From positions 1 through 6,233 of the forward strand of contig JAKASN010000128.1 in assembly GCA_021819025.1 (NCBI GenBank): a DNA stretch of 6,233 nucleotides, given 5' to 3'. This document shows, in pieces, positions 1 through 6,175 of this stretch. The notes below the pieces were generated by a model. It searched no databases. It worked only from the letters and a program-made list of their open reading frames with translations, and was not told the origin of the DNA. Position 1 is the stretch's first letter. Every line of letters starts with the position of its first letter. The translations under genes and the position numbers were made by a program. This stretch comes from Actinomycetes bacterium (lineage in GTDB: Bacteria; Actinomycetota; Acidimicrobiia; Acidimicrobiales; Acidimicrobiaceae).

Positions 1-219
1 TTGTCTAGCGTTTGAGCAACGGTCGCCGAGGTAGGTCGCCAGTTCGCCATTACCGGGACCACCGGGTAGCGCCGGAAGAACCGATACGGCGGTATGAAAG
101 CCAATGATGCCAAGACGCTCAAGGAACTCGAGAATGAGAACAGCCGACTGAAGATCATCGTCGCCGACTTGAGCTTGGATGTGGCAATGCTCAAGAAGAT
201 CGCCTCGGGAAACTTCTAA
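1..219 (+). pseudogene. IS3-family transposase OrfA remnant (C-terminal half)
   Basis: Reading frame 1 gives an IS3-type OrfA tail: ATVAEVGRQFAITGTTG, then a stop, then RRKNRYGGMK, then a leucine-rich coiled-coil segment (LKELENENSRLKIIVADLSL), ending ASGNF and TAA at 217-219. In intact relatives OrfA carries an N-terminal helix-turn-helix for binding the element ends and a leucine zipper for multimer formation. The R-R-K-N-R-Y-G-G-M stretch and the closing G-N-F are typical of this family. Two in-frame stops break it: TGA at 13-15 and TAG at 67-69, the latter where the family has an aromatic residue (W or Y). The gene is therefore dead, and its N-terminal part is outside the window. A short ORF from the ATG at 94 is only the surviving zipper half. 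No convincing OrfB catalytic domain follows and no terminal inverted repeat was found. The family assignment is fairly sure; the subgroup (IS407/IS51-like) is a guess. Confidence 0.8.
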
Positions 220-534
220 CCCCGCACCGAATCATCGCAGTTGGGTGACACCGCTAAAGACGATCCCGTCGTTGGCGGTACGGGGCACGGCTCGCTTGAG
301 GTTACTCACGCCATTGGTGGGGATCGCTCCTCGTCACCATCCAAGGCCGTTGTCTTTGGAAGCTCAGCGCCTCATGACATGGTGAAATCATACTTCGAGA
401 ACCAACAAGTGCTGAACGAATTCGCGTGACAACCACGCCATTTGTGAGGATCGGGGTCGGCTGAAGCCTTACTTGCGACAGGATTAGCGTTCGCTACGCT
501 GAAAGATCTTTTGCTCGGGCTCTCACGGTGGCGG
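220..534. other. Gene-free stretch between IS relic and lactonase
   Basis: I see no convincing gene here. Short open frames exist on both strands, but none gives a recognisable protein. The plus-strand frame running through 179-385 enters where an IS3 OrfB would begin, and its start (NPAPNHRSW) weakly resembles OrfB openings. It lacks the SERRACR-like motif and any DDE residues, so at most it is badly decayed OrfB. A small 5-bp hairpin (AGCGT 486-490 with ACGCT 496-500) lies just downstream of the lactonase but has no T-tract, so I do not call it a terminator. The stretch is probably insertion-sequence debris plus intergenic DNA. Confidence 0.4.
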
Positions 535-1416
535 CTAAGAAAGAGAGCATATTCCAAAGACGTGAGTAGGCCTTCCAACCGCAAGAAGCTGGATTCGAAA
601 GACCGAGCCGGCCAAGGGTTCCCTCGCTAATTGCTCGGCGTCAAGGCCATCACGGGCGGAGCAGACGTAGAGTTCGTCCAACGCCGCGCCGCCAAAAGTG
701 ATCCCCGTAGGTTGAGAAACCGGCAGAGCAACGCTTTGGAGAATCTCGCCGCGGGAATCAAAGCGGATCACCTTGCCACCGCCCCACATGGATATCCACA
801 GGTAACCTTGGGCATCGATTACCAGGCCGTCGGGTTCACCCAGGCTCTCTGGGATCTCAAAGACTGTTCTGGGGCGTGATAGTCGGCCGTCCGCGACATC
901 GACGGCATAGGATTTGACGCTCCTTGTCGGACTATCGATGTGATAGAGAACCGAGCCGTCATCGGAAAAGTCCAAGCCGTTGGACACCACAAGAGAATCA
1001 AGAACTGTCCTCAGCACGCCATCAGAGCTAAGGCAATAAAGCGCGCCCAACGGCTCTCGCTCGGAGAGATCCATGGTTCCGACGTAGAACCGCCCGTAGG
1101 GATCGACGCGCCCGTCGTTAAAGCGCACGCGCCGACCCGAAAATATCTCGTTGCATACCAAACGTGGCGCACCGGCGATGTCGCTTTGAATGATCCGGTT
1201 ACCAGCGGCAAAGATGAGCCCTTCACTTGCCAGAGCGACGCAGCCCACGCTTGCGCCAGCATTAAAGCTCGCGTCAGTCCCGTTGCTGGGATCGTATCGA
1301 TGAACCACCTTTCCGACAATGTCGACCCAATAAAGTACCTCATCCACCGGATCCCAGACCGGAGTCTCTCCCAAGATCGCATCACAAACTAACGCGACCT
1401 CCAAGCGTTCGTTCAA
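535..1416 (-). CDS. SMP-30/gluconolactonase-family sugar lactonase
   Basis: A 293-residue six-bladed beta-propeller lactonase of the SMP-30/LRE family. It is cytoplasmic, with no signal peptide visible. Family members use one divalent metal to hydrolyse aldonolactones to sugar acids. The metal ligands are all recognisable: Glu17 in CDAILGETPVWDP, Asn146 in VVSNGLDF, and Asp196 in GEPDGLVID. The substrate-side Arg98, Asn100 and Asp101 sit in RVRFNDGRVDPYGRFYVGTM. The C-terminal SARDGLDAEQLAREPLAG block is also typical, and the length is normal. The start is a TTG preceded by GGAAGGTG (1422-1429) at five bases; no better in-frame start lies nearby. It follows the aldehyde dehydrogenase stop by only 18 bases, so the two are almost certainly co-transcribed. 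With that partner, a pentonolactone such as L-arabinono- or xylonolactone is a likely substrate, but specificity cannot be read from the sequence. Alternatives are a glucono- or galactonolactonase or a regucalcin-like protein. Confidence 0.9.
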   Translation of the reverse strand: MNERLEVALVCDAILGETPVWDPVDEVLYWVDIVGKVVHRYDPSNGTDASFNAGASVGCVALASEGLIFAAGNRIIQSDIAGAPRLVCNEIFSGRRVRFNDGRVDPYGRFYVGTMDLSEREPLGALYCLSSDGVLRTVLDSLVVSNGLDFSDDGSVLYHIDSPTRSVKSYAVDVADGRLSRPRTVFEIPESLGEPDGLVIDAQGYLWISMWGGGKVIRFDSRGEILQSVALPVSQPTGITFGGAALDELYVCSARDGLDAEQLAREPLAGSVFRIQLLAVGRPTHVFGICSLS

Positions 1417-1421
1417 TCTTT

Positions 1422-1429
1422 CACCTTCC
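1422..1429 (-). promoter_or_regulatory. Ribosome binding site of the lactonase (TTG start)
   Basis: On the minus strand GGAAGGTG lies five bases before the TTG at 1416. It sits in the 18-base gap after the dehydrogenase stop. This decides the TTG start, since no ATG or GTG is close in frame. Confidence 0.65.
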
Positions 1430-1434
1430 CGGGC

Positions 1435-2811
1435 TCAGCTCGAGGGAGCGATAGTCAAAGTTTGCGTCCAGGTGTAAAAATCCGCTGCTGCTTTGCCCTG
1501 TTCGCGGGGTCCGTAACTCGACTCTTTCACACCTCCAAAAGGCGCATAGAAATCCACGCCCGAGGTTGGGGCATTCACGCGCACCAACCCAGTATCGAGC
1601 CTCGAGGTGACATCGAGGGCACGATCAAGATCTCTGGTAAAAACCGCTGAAACTAGTCCGTACTTCACTCCGTTAGCTATCGCGACAGCCTCCTCGACGC
1701 TCTTTGCCTCTTGCAGCACAGCGAAGGGCCCAAATATCTCTTCTTGGGCAACCCGGGTGTTAGCATCCACTCCCTCCACGAGGGTCGCAGGGGCAAAGTA
1801 TCCCTCGGCGTCGAGTCCGCTGCCACCTACCACAACCCTGCCACCGAGACCCTCGACCTCCCGGGCGCCCTTGAGCACCGCATCCATCGCCGTGGCTGAG
1901 ATGACCGGCCCGATCACAGTATCTCGAGAGTTGGGATCTCCGACAACCAGCGAGGCAATCGCCTCGCGCAGCGCCTCGGTAAAGCGACGTTGCTCTCCTA
2001 CCACAATTACCCGCGAAGTCGCGGTACACTTTTGGCCGGAGAACCCCATCGCGGCGCGGGCAATCACCCCTGCCGCGGTCTCGAAGTTGGCATCTTCAAG
2101 CACAATGGAAGGATTCTGTCCCCCCATCTCGGCCTGAACGGGTACACCGCGGCCCGCCGCGGCCTTGATCACCGAGCGGCCTACGTAGGCGGAGCCGGTG
2201 AAACTCACCGCATCCACGCTAGCAATGAGCGCTTCGCCAGCTATTTGATTGCCGGTCACCAATCCAAAGCAACCTTTGGGCAAAAATGGAGCGAAGATCT
2301 CCTCAAGAATCATGGCCACCCCGGTCGCCGCAGGGGCGGGCTTGCAAATCACCGCATTGCCGTAGGCAAGGGCCGGCGCCGCTTTCCAGAGCGGGATCGC
2401 CACGGGGAAGTTCCATGGGGTGATGATCCCTACCACACCATGCGGGCGGCGGCGAGCTACCAAAAGGCTGCCCTTTATTGCTGCAGGTAGCGAGTCTCCG
2501 TCGGGATCTAGAGCCGCCTGGGCAAAGTAGCGGAGGATCGATACGCCGCGCGCGGTCTCTCCCTCCATCTCCAATCGCGGTTTACCGACCTCGCGTATCG
2601 CGAGATCGGTAATTTCACTGGCACGAGATGCCAGGGCCTCGCTCGCATGATGAAGTGCATCGGCCCTTGCCATCGCGCCCATCGCCCACCACTCGCGCTG
2701 AGCACCTCGGGCACGCTCGACCGCACTTGAGACGCCTTGGGCACTTGTGTCTTCAAACGACACAATGACGTCGTTGGGTTGGAACGGTGAAACGCTCAAT
2801 ATGAGACCCAT
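1435..2811 (-). CDS. Aldehyde dehydrogenase, probable alpha-ketoglutarate-semialdehyde (2,5-dioxopentanoate) dehydrogenase
   Basis: A 458-residue NAD(P)-dependent aldehyde dehydrogenase, cytoplasmic. Visible landmarks are TPWNFP with Asn134, the cofactor lysine Lys157 in CKPAP, the Rossmann motif SFTGSAYVG (203-211), the general base Glu228 in QAEMGGQNP, the catalytic Cys262 in GQKCTATSR, and EEIFGPF (357-363). The C-terminal NAPTSGVDFYAPFGG...SSYGPREQG block closely resembles alpha-ketoglutarate-semialdehyde dehydrogenases (ycbD-like), which oxidise the semialdehyde to 2-oxoglutarate at the end of non-phosphorylative pentose, glucarate and related routes. The N-terminus is a little shorter than many family members (about 475-490), but no catalytic part is missing. 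I chose the ATG at 2811 because GGAGG lies seven bases upstream; an in-frame TTG at 2853 would add 14 residues without such a site. The lactonase follows 18 bases downstream, which supports a sugar-acid role. Succinate-semialdehyde or another aldehyde remains possible. Confidence 0.9.
   Translation of the reverse strand: MGLILSVSPFQPNDVIVSFEDTSAQGVSSAVERARGAQREWWAMGAMARADALHHASEALASRASEITDLAIREVGKPRLEMEGETARGVSILRYFAQAALDPDGDSLPAAIKGSLLVARRRPHGVVGIITPWNFPVAIPLWKAAPALAYGNAVICKPAPAATGVAMILEEIFAPFLPKGCFGLVTGNQIAGEALIASVDAVSFTGSAYVGRSVIKAAAGRGVPVQAEMGGQNPSIVLEDANFETAAGVIARAAMGFSGQKCTATSRVIVVGEQRRFTEALREAIASLVVGDPNSRDTVIGPVISATAMDAVLKGAREVEGLGGRVVVGGSGLDAEGYFAPATLVEGVDANTRVAQEEIFGPFAVLQEAKSVEEAVAIANGVKYGLVSAVFTRDLDRALDVTSRLDTGLVRVNAPTSGVDFYAPFGGVKESSYGPREQGKAAADFYTWTQTLTIAPSS
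2582..2612. repeat. Long near-perfect inverted repeat inside the aldehyde dehydrogenase gene
   Basis: The outer arms TTACCGA (2582-2588) and TCGGTAA (2606-2612) pair over 7 bp. After one C/A mismatch, the inner arms CTCGCG (2590-2595) and CGCGAG (2599-2604) pair over 6 bp around a 3-base loop. The repeat lies wholly within codons for about residues 67-77 (EITDLAIREVG). It could form a strong hairpin in DNA or mRNA, or be a protein-binding palindrome. It may also be chance combined with codon choice. Confidence 0.6.
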
Positions 2812-2818
2812 TGATCTA

Positions 2819-2823
2819 CCTCC
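2819..2823 (-). promoter_or_regulatory. Ribosome binding site fixing the aldehyde dehydrogenase start
   Basis: GGAGG (within TAGGAGGTAG on the minus strand) lies seven bases upstream of the ATG at 2811. It argues for this start over the in-frame TTG at 2853, which has no comparable site. Confidence 0.85.
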
Positions 2824-2887
2824 TAAATTTGCTCGGATGTGCCGAGCTTGCAACGTCTGAGCCGAAACTTCCTGCTGAGACAGTCGA

Positions 2888-3157
2888 TCACTTGCTCACC
2901 CCAAGAGTCGAGCCCGCAATCAAGTACACCAAAATCACCTGAAGCGCGCTAACACACGCTCCCGTCATGAGAACGGGAGCGCTCACTGCCTCCTTGAGGA
3001 AAGCGCGCCCAGTCCGACGGTAATCTCAACGGTCTTGCCTGCTCCTAGAGAAAGAGCAACCCGTTGAGCAAGTCGTCCCAGATCGGAATCAACTGCAATA
3101 CCATTACGCATATCACCGCCGCACATACCATGGCAAGCGCCAGGTTCAGATACTCAA
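2888..3157 (-). pseudogene. Decayed MalG-type sugar ABC permease (C-terminal part)
   Basis: Minus-strand translations give, in order, ALAMVCAAVICVMVLQ, LIPIWDDLLNGLLFL and a TAG stop (3045-3047). A shifted frame then gives AGKTVEITVGLGALSSRR (from 3042), and a second shift gives VSAPVLMTGACVSALQV through to STLGVSK and a stop (2986-2888). These match, piece by piece, the last third of the intact MalG-type permease in this window (ALPMAKPALATVVVLQ, FIPIWNDLLIGLLFLQ, TVGLGVLASSR, IPGLMAGSLLS, SGLTLGASR). The visible lesions are a CAG-to-TAG-like nonsense at the glutamine after LLFL, a frameshift just after it, another frameshift before VSAP, and loss of about six codons where intact permeases have LFQRYL. 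The similarity is at protein level and third positions differ widely, so this is a diverged paralog, not a recent duplicate. It ends 76 bases before the dehydrogenase start, in the same direction, as expected of a former operon partner. The N-terminal two thirds are missing, or unrecognisable above about 3200. Confidence 0.85.
2957..2981. repeat. Perfect 9-bp GC-rich hairpin in the permease pseudogene
   Basis: CGCTCCCGT (2957-2965) and ACGGGAGCG (2973-2981) are perfect complements around a 7-base loop. No T-run follows on either strand, so an intrinsic terminator is not supported. It lies in the VSAPVLMTGA codons of the dead permease and may be fortuitous, or may now help separate the operons. 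Confidence 0.55.
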
Positions 3158-3412
3158 GCTGCCGAATTTAATAGGCCCCGGACCCACCACAAAGCGCTCC
3201 GCGGCAGTCTTGCCGAATCCTAATGGTCCCATCGACGGCACGGATTCACCAGACACAATCTAGAGACCTAACCCATGAACAGCCTTAGAACACGTTAAGG
3301 ATTCTTGCCTTGCTCTAAGTTTTATGTCGCCTTCCGAAATCTCGGGGCCGTATGCCGGATCCTATCAGTCATGCTCGGCTTTCCCTTAAACACATCCAGC
3401 ACATCAACTCAA
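3158..3412. other. Gene-free stretch between permease remnant and phosphorylase
   Basis: No intact gene is visible. The minus strand just above the pseudogene contains GALCGGSGAY, a stop and IRQLEYLNLALAM in one frame. This faintly resembles the EAA-loop region of MalG proteins, so the remnant may extend to roughly 3210. Another minus-strand frame reads GPLGFGKTAAERFVVGPG, which I cannot assign. I found neither a convincing promoter for the dehydrogenase operon nor a terminator with a T-run after the phosphorylase. Confidence 0.4.
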
Positions 3413-4144
3413 TCACGCGATCAATGCATCCAGTGCAATCTCATGCATTACGTCCGTGACGGATTCCAGTTCATCGTCGGACATGTACGTCTGCTCGCCA
3501 GACGGACTCCCCCGGAGTCCATCGCTCACGGCGAGTATGCAAGCGGCCTCGACACTGCCGATTCCCCTTTGCGACGCGCGCAGCGCTAGATGAAACAAGG
3601 CAGCAGACTCCATTTCCACCGCTAATAATCCTTGTGCCCGCCATGCGCCCGTCGTAACAGCATTCAAGTGAGGTTCTACATCCACGGTAACAACTGGGCC
3701 TAAATGAAACCGACCACGTCTCGCTTTAGCTGCAGCCAAAAGGTTCGATGTCAGGCGGAAATCGGGTACTGCGGCATACGGTGCACCAGCCGCCATCGAC
3801 GCGGTTGTCCCGTCACCGGGGGCGCTCCCCGTGACCACGATTAGATCGCCATTGTGGACGCCTTCCCCAAAGGCACTGCAGGTCCCTATGCGTACAATCC
3901 TTCTTACGCCATATCCAATGAGTTCCTCACCAACCATAGCCATGCTCGGACAACCCATGCCGCTAGACTGGACACTGACCATTACACCTTTGTACTTCCC
4001 CGTATATCCCAAAAGACCACGGTGGTCAGTGATCAGTTCGGCGGCGTCAAGTCTCCCGGCCAGTCGGCCAATCCTCCCAGGATCCCCCGCCACAAGTACC
4101 TTCGCGGCATATGCACCCTCAGGTGCCCTTAAGTAGATTGCCAT
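3413..4144 (-). CDS. Purine-nucleoside phosphorylase, DeoD-like (NP-I family)
   Basis: A 243-residue cytoplasmic enzyme that would split a nucleoside with phosphate into base and (deoxy)ribose-1-phosphate. It aligns along its length with E. coli DeoD-type proteins. The phosphate site is present: Gly20 and Arg24 in AGDPGRIGR, Arg42 in DHRGLLGYTG (donated by the neighbouring subunit in the family), and Arg85/Thr88 in RIGTCSA. The ribose-binding VEMES is at residues 176-180. The base-site SDG carries Asp208, the residue that distinguishes purine phosphorylases from uridine phosphorylases (NRTQQE there). Length is normal for the hexameric type. The ATG start has AAAGGTG (4152-4158) seven bases upstream. 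It lies 107 bases downstream of the MalG-type permease in the same direction and probably belongs to that operon. This context suggests salvage of an imported nucleoside or nucleoside-like compound. Exact base preference is uncertain; a broader or uridine-type activity is possible. Confidence 0.88.
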   Translation of the reverse strand: MAIYLRAPEGAYAAKVLVAGDPGRIGRLAGRLDAAELITDHRGLLGYTGKYKGVMVSVQSSGMGCPSMAMVGEELIGYGVRRIVRIGTCSAFGEGVHNGDLIVVTGSAPGDGTTASMAAGAPYAAVPDFRLTSNLLAAAKARRGRFHLGPVVTVDVEPHLNAVTTGAWRAQGLLAVEMESAALFHLALRASQRGIGSVEAACILAVSDGLRGSPSGEQTYMSDDELESVTDVMHEIALDALIA

Positions 4145-4231
4145 GAAACCACACCTTTCAATTTCAAACGAACGCTCATAATAAAACCCAGCATGTAATT
4201 ACAGCAGCTCTTCCTCGTATTGAACCGGTCT

Positions 4232-4251
4232 GAGAGAAAGATGATTCTCTC
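4232..4251. repeat. Small hairpin directly after the MalG-type permease stop
   Basis: GAGAGAA (4232-4238) pairs with TTCTCTC (4245-4251) around six bases, starting at the permease stop codon. The stem is weak (AT and GC mixed) and no T-run follows, so it is not a clear terminator. It could serve as an mRNA-stabilising or attenuating stem between the permease and the phosphorylase. Confidence 0.4.
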
Positions 4252-5085
4252 TCACCTGGATGCCCCTAAGGTCAGACCTGACACCAAATAACGTTGGAAA
4301 AGCACGTATACGCCGGCCGCCGGAATTGTGCTCAAGAGTGAACCCGCCATCAGCCCAGGAATGCTCACCAACCTCGACGACGCAAGCACACCAAGTCCGA
4401 CCGTGAACGTTCGCACATTCGGCTCCTGCAAAAACAGAAGTCCAATGAGCAAATCGTTCCAAATAGGAATGAACTGCAACACCACAACGGTTGCCAACGC
4501 CGGTTTTGCCATTGGCAGAGCAATTCTTCGAAATACCCCGCCATAACTAAGGCCGTCGCAAAGGCCCGCGTCGATCAACTCATCCGGCATGCCTCGAAAG
4601 TACGTCGTCATCAAAAATGTTGCAAAGGGGGTGCCCACCGCAACGTAGACAAGAATCGCACCAGCATAACTGTTGATCAGGTGAACTTTAGCGAAATTGA
4701 CATACTCCGGAATGATGATGGACTGCACAGGAATCATCATCGCGCCCACAATTCCCAAAAGCGCAACACTATGACCTCGAAATTTCGCCTTTGAAAGAGC
4801 AAATCCGGCTGAAGTCGCGACGATAAGAATCAAGATAATTGCAACCACACAGATCATCAGCGAGTTCCCCATCTCCCTAACTACCGGCACGGTCTCGAAC
4901 AGATTGATCCAGCTTGAGAGCGAAAAGCCAGCGCCGAGGGAATATTGAGTTTGCGAACGAAAGGAGGTCACTGCCATAAAATAAAAGGGGTACATGATGA
5001 CAATGGACACGATCCCCAGAATCACAAAGACTAGAACCCTTGAAGGAGATACCAGGATACCCTTGAATATTTTAACCTTACTCAC
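4252..5085 (-). CDS. Carbohydrate ABC transporter permease, MalG type (CUT1)
   Basis: A 277-residue inner-membrane permease with about six hydrophobic segments (near 15-38, 75-97, 106-127, 138-160, 195-218, 245-262). It would pair with the MalF-type protein upstream to form the channel of a binding-protein-dependent importer. The cytoplasmic EAA loop that docks the ATPase is at about 169-192, with D-A-G in place of E-A-A, then CDG and IALP. The IPIWNDLL segment and the terminal FQRYLVSGLTLGA are standard for MalG-like proteins. The start is GTG at 5085, with an excellent GGGAGGTGA (5092-5100) six bases upstream. It overlaps a possible small ORF by eight bases. A nucleoside phosphorylase lies downstream. 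Substrate cannot be read from the sequence; a mono-, di- or oligosaccharide or a glycoside is usual for the family. Its GC content is lower than that of the dehydrogenase gene. Confidence 0.93.
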   Translation of the reverse strand: MSKVKIFKGILVSPSRVLVFVILGIVSIVIMYPFYFMAVTSFRSQTQYSLGAGFSLSSWINLFETVPVVREMGNSLMICVVAIILILIVATSAGFALSKAKFRGHSVALLGIVGAMMIPVQSIIIPEYVNFAKVHLINSYAGAILVYVAVGTPFATFLMTTYFRGMPDELIDAGLCDGLSYGGVFRRIALPMAKPALATVVVLQFIPIWNDLLIGLLFLQEPNVRTFTVGLGVLASSRLVSIPGLMAGSLLSTIPAAGVYVLFQRYLVSGLTLGASR

Positions 5086-5218
5086 CTACGGTCACCTCCC
5101 ATCCGCTATTGCCACCAGCCATGCAATAAATCTTCTCCAGTGAATGGAGAGCAATTAACTGGCCATGCGACTTCAACATCTGCTCACGTATTGCCGCTAT
5201 CGCAGTTGTTGACCTCAT
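5078..5218 (-). CDS. Possible small protein bridging the two permease genes
   Basis: A 46-codon ORF fills the whole gap between the permease genes. Its ATG overlaps the MalF-type stop (ATGA, 5215-5218), and its TAA overlaps the MalG-type GTG start by eight bases (GTGAGTAA, 5078-5085). It begins MRSTTAIAAIREQMLKSHGQ and continues through LIALHSLEKIYCMAGG to end WEVTVGE. I recognise no family; it is soluble-looking, with no membrane segment and two possible short helices. There is no Shine-Dalgarno before its ATG, so it would depend on coupling to the upstream gene, while the strong site for the MalG-type gene lies inside its last codons. Third positions are about half G or C, like the neighbours. 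Alternatively it is an untranslated spacer, or serves only to carry ribosomes across to the next start. A stop-free frame of this length could occur by chance, so confidence is moderate. Confidence 0.4.
   Translation of the reverse strand: MRSTTAIAAIREQMLKSHGQLIALHSLEKIYCMAGGNSGWEVTVGE
5092..5100 (-). promoter_or_regulatory. Strong ribosome binding site for the MalG-type permease
   Basis: GGGAGGTGA on the minus strand, an almost perfect anti-16S match, lies six bases before the GTG at 5085. It fixes that start despite the non-ATG codon. Confidence 0.85.
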
Positions 5219-6153
5219 TCTGAGAGGCCGAGTAAGCGAAGCTGAGCGAGACTCACACCTGCAAGTATTACAAACAAAACAATGCCGAGCATTGCGCCAA
5301 CGCCAAATGCTCCCGTACCAAACGCTTGTTGATAAATGAAAAACTCGATGGTGGTCGTTCCATAATCTGGGCCACCGCTTGTCATTGTAAAAATGAGCGA
5401 AAACAAGGCTGAAAACGCACTGATAGCTGTTATGACAAACGTGAACACGAAATACCGTCTAAGAAGAGGAATAGTTAGTCGCGTAAAACTCTGCCACCAA
5501 GAAGCCCCATCCAGCTTTGCAGCCTCGTATATCGCGGGATCGACCGTCGCCATTCCAGTGACGAATATCAGCGTATTCACTCCAACTAGCGAGTAGACGA
5601 ATGTGATCGCAACCGCGATCAACGCACTTGTAGGACTTCCCAGCCAGTTGTGCTCCAGAAAATGGAGCCCAACGCCGCCCAAGAGACGATTGATCATCCC
5701 TTTTTCGGCGAACGCTTGAATTCCAACAACTCCGAGGACAACCCATGAAACAGCTGTGGGTATTATTATTGCCGCTCTAAATACTCGCCAGCCGTAGACT
5801 TTTTCATTCAACAATGCAGCAAGAGTTACCCCGCATATCAAAGTCACAGGTACCGCCAGCAGCAAGATGGCATTGTTTTCTAGAACCCTCCAAAACAACG
5901 GATTCTTAAACATCGTCACATACGTGCTTGGACCGAGCCAATGCGAGGAGATACCGTTCCAATCGGTCATCGAGTAATAGATTGCTTCGCCTATCGGCAC
6001 AAGGAGAAGAACCGCCACAACCACTGCAGCAGGCATGACAAGCAACAAGCCGGTCCTACCGCGATCGCGATAAAAGCCTCTTGAACTTCCCAAATCAGGC
6101 AACGGAACAGTACGTGCTGCTGACTGCCCGCTCCTTGACGCAACTGCGGTCAT
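5215..6153 (-). CDS. Carbohydrate ABC transporter permease, MalF type (CUT1)
   Basis: A 312-residue inner-membrane permease, the partner of the MalG-type protein. A hydrophilic N-terminus of about 33 residues precedes the first membrane segment (35-58); further segments lie near 95-115, 127-148, 176-200, 235-256 and 284-304. The EAA loop is textbook: EAAKLDGASWWQSF then TIPLL (210-231). The SGGPDYGTTTIEFFIYQQAF block (259-278) is also characteristic of MalF/UgpA-like proteins. Its stop overlaps the start of a possible 46-residue ORF. The start is uncertain: the ATG at 6153 has no Shine-Dalgarno at normal distance, and the GGGAGGA at 6176-6182 lies 22 bases upstream. An in-frame ATT at 6171 would have normal spacing, and a TGA blocks the frame just before it. 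The solute-binding protein, usually encoded upstream, and the ATPase are not in the window. Confidence 0.92.
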   Translation of the reverse strand: MTAVASRSGQSAARTVPLPDLGSSRGFYRDRGRTGLLLVMPAAVVVAVLLLVPIGEAIYYSMTDWNGISSHWLGPSTYVTMFKNPLFWRVLENNAILLLAVPVTLICGVTLAALLNEKVYGWRVFRAAIIIPTAVSWVVLGVVGIQAFAEKGMINRLLGGVGLHFLEHNWLGSPTSALIAVAITFVYSLVGVNTLIFVTGMATVDPAIYEAAKLDGASWWQSFTRLTIPLLRRYFVFTFVITAISAFSALFSLIFTMTSGGPDYGTTTIEFFIYQQAFGTGAFGVGAMLGIVLFVILAGVSLAQLRLLGLSE

Positions 6154-6175
6154 ACTTTTAAACCACGCAATTCAT

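Noticed and set aside
241..429. Plus-strand 62-codon frame as a transposase OrfB remnant
   Set aside because: No DDE-domain motif or other OrfB hallmark is visible, so the resemblance is too weak.
372..584. Minus-strand ORF of 70 codons overlapping the lactonase 3' end
   Set aside because: It has no recognisable motif, overlaps the conserved lactonase C-terminus in another frame, and lacks a convincing ribosome site.
940..1392. Plus-strand ORF of 150 codons opposite the lactonase
   Set aside because: It lies entirely within the lactonase gene, which has a clear family signature. Its translation shows no recognisable domain.
1607..2137. Plus-strand ORF of 176 codons opposite the dehydrogenase
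   Set aside because: It is an antisense shadow of GC-rich dehydrogenase codons. The translation is low-complexity Ser/Ala/Thr/Pro-rich with no motif.
2957..2981. Intrinsic terminator at the perfect 9-bp hairpin
   Set aside because: No T-run follows on either strand, so only a hairpin is reported.
3305..3589. Plus-strand ORF of 94 codons
   Set aside because: More than half lies antisense to the nucleoside phosphorylase, and the translation resembles no family.
4199..4462. Minus-strand ORF of 87 codons overlapping the MalG-type permease
   Set aside because: It is an out-of-frame reading of the permease 3' end and lacks membrane or other motifs.
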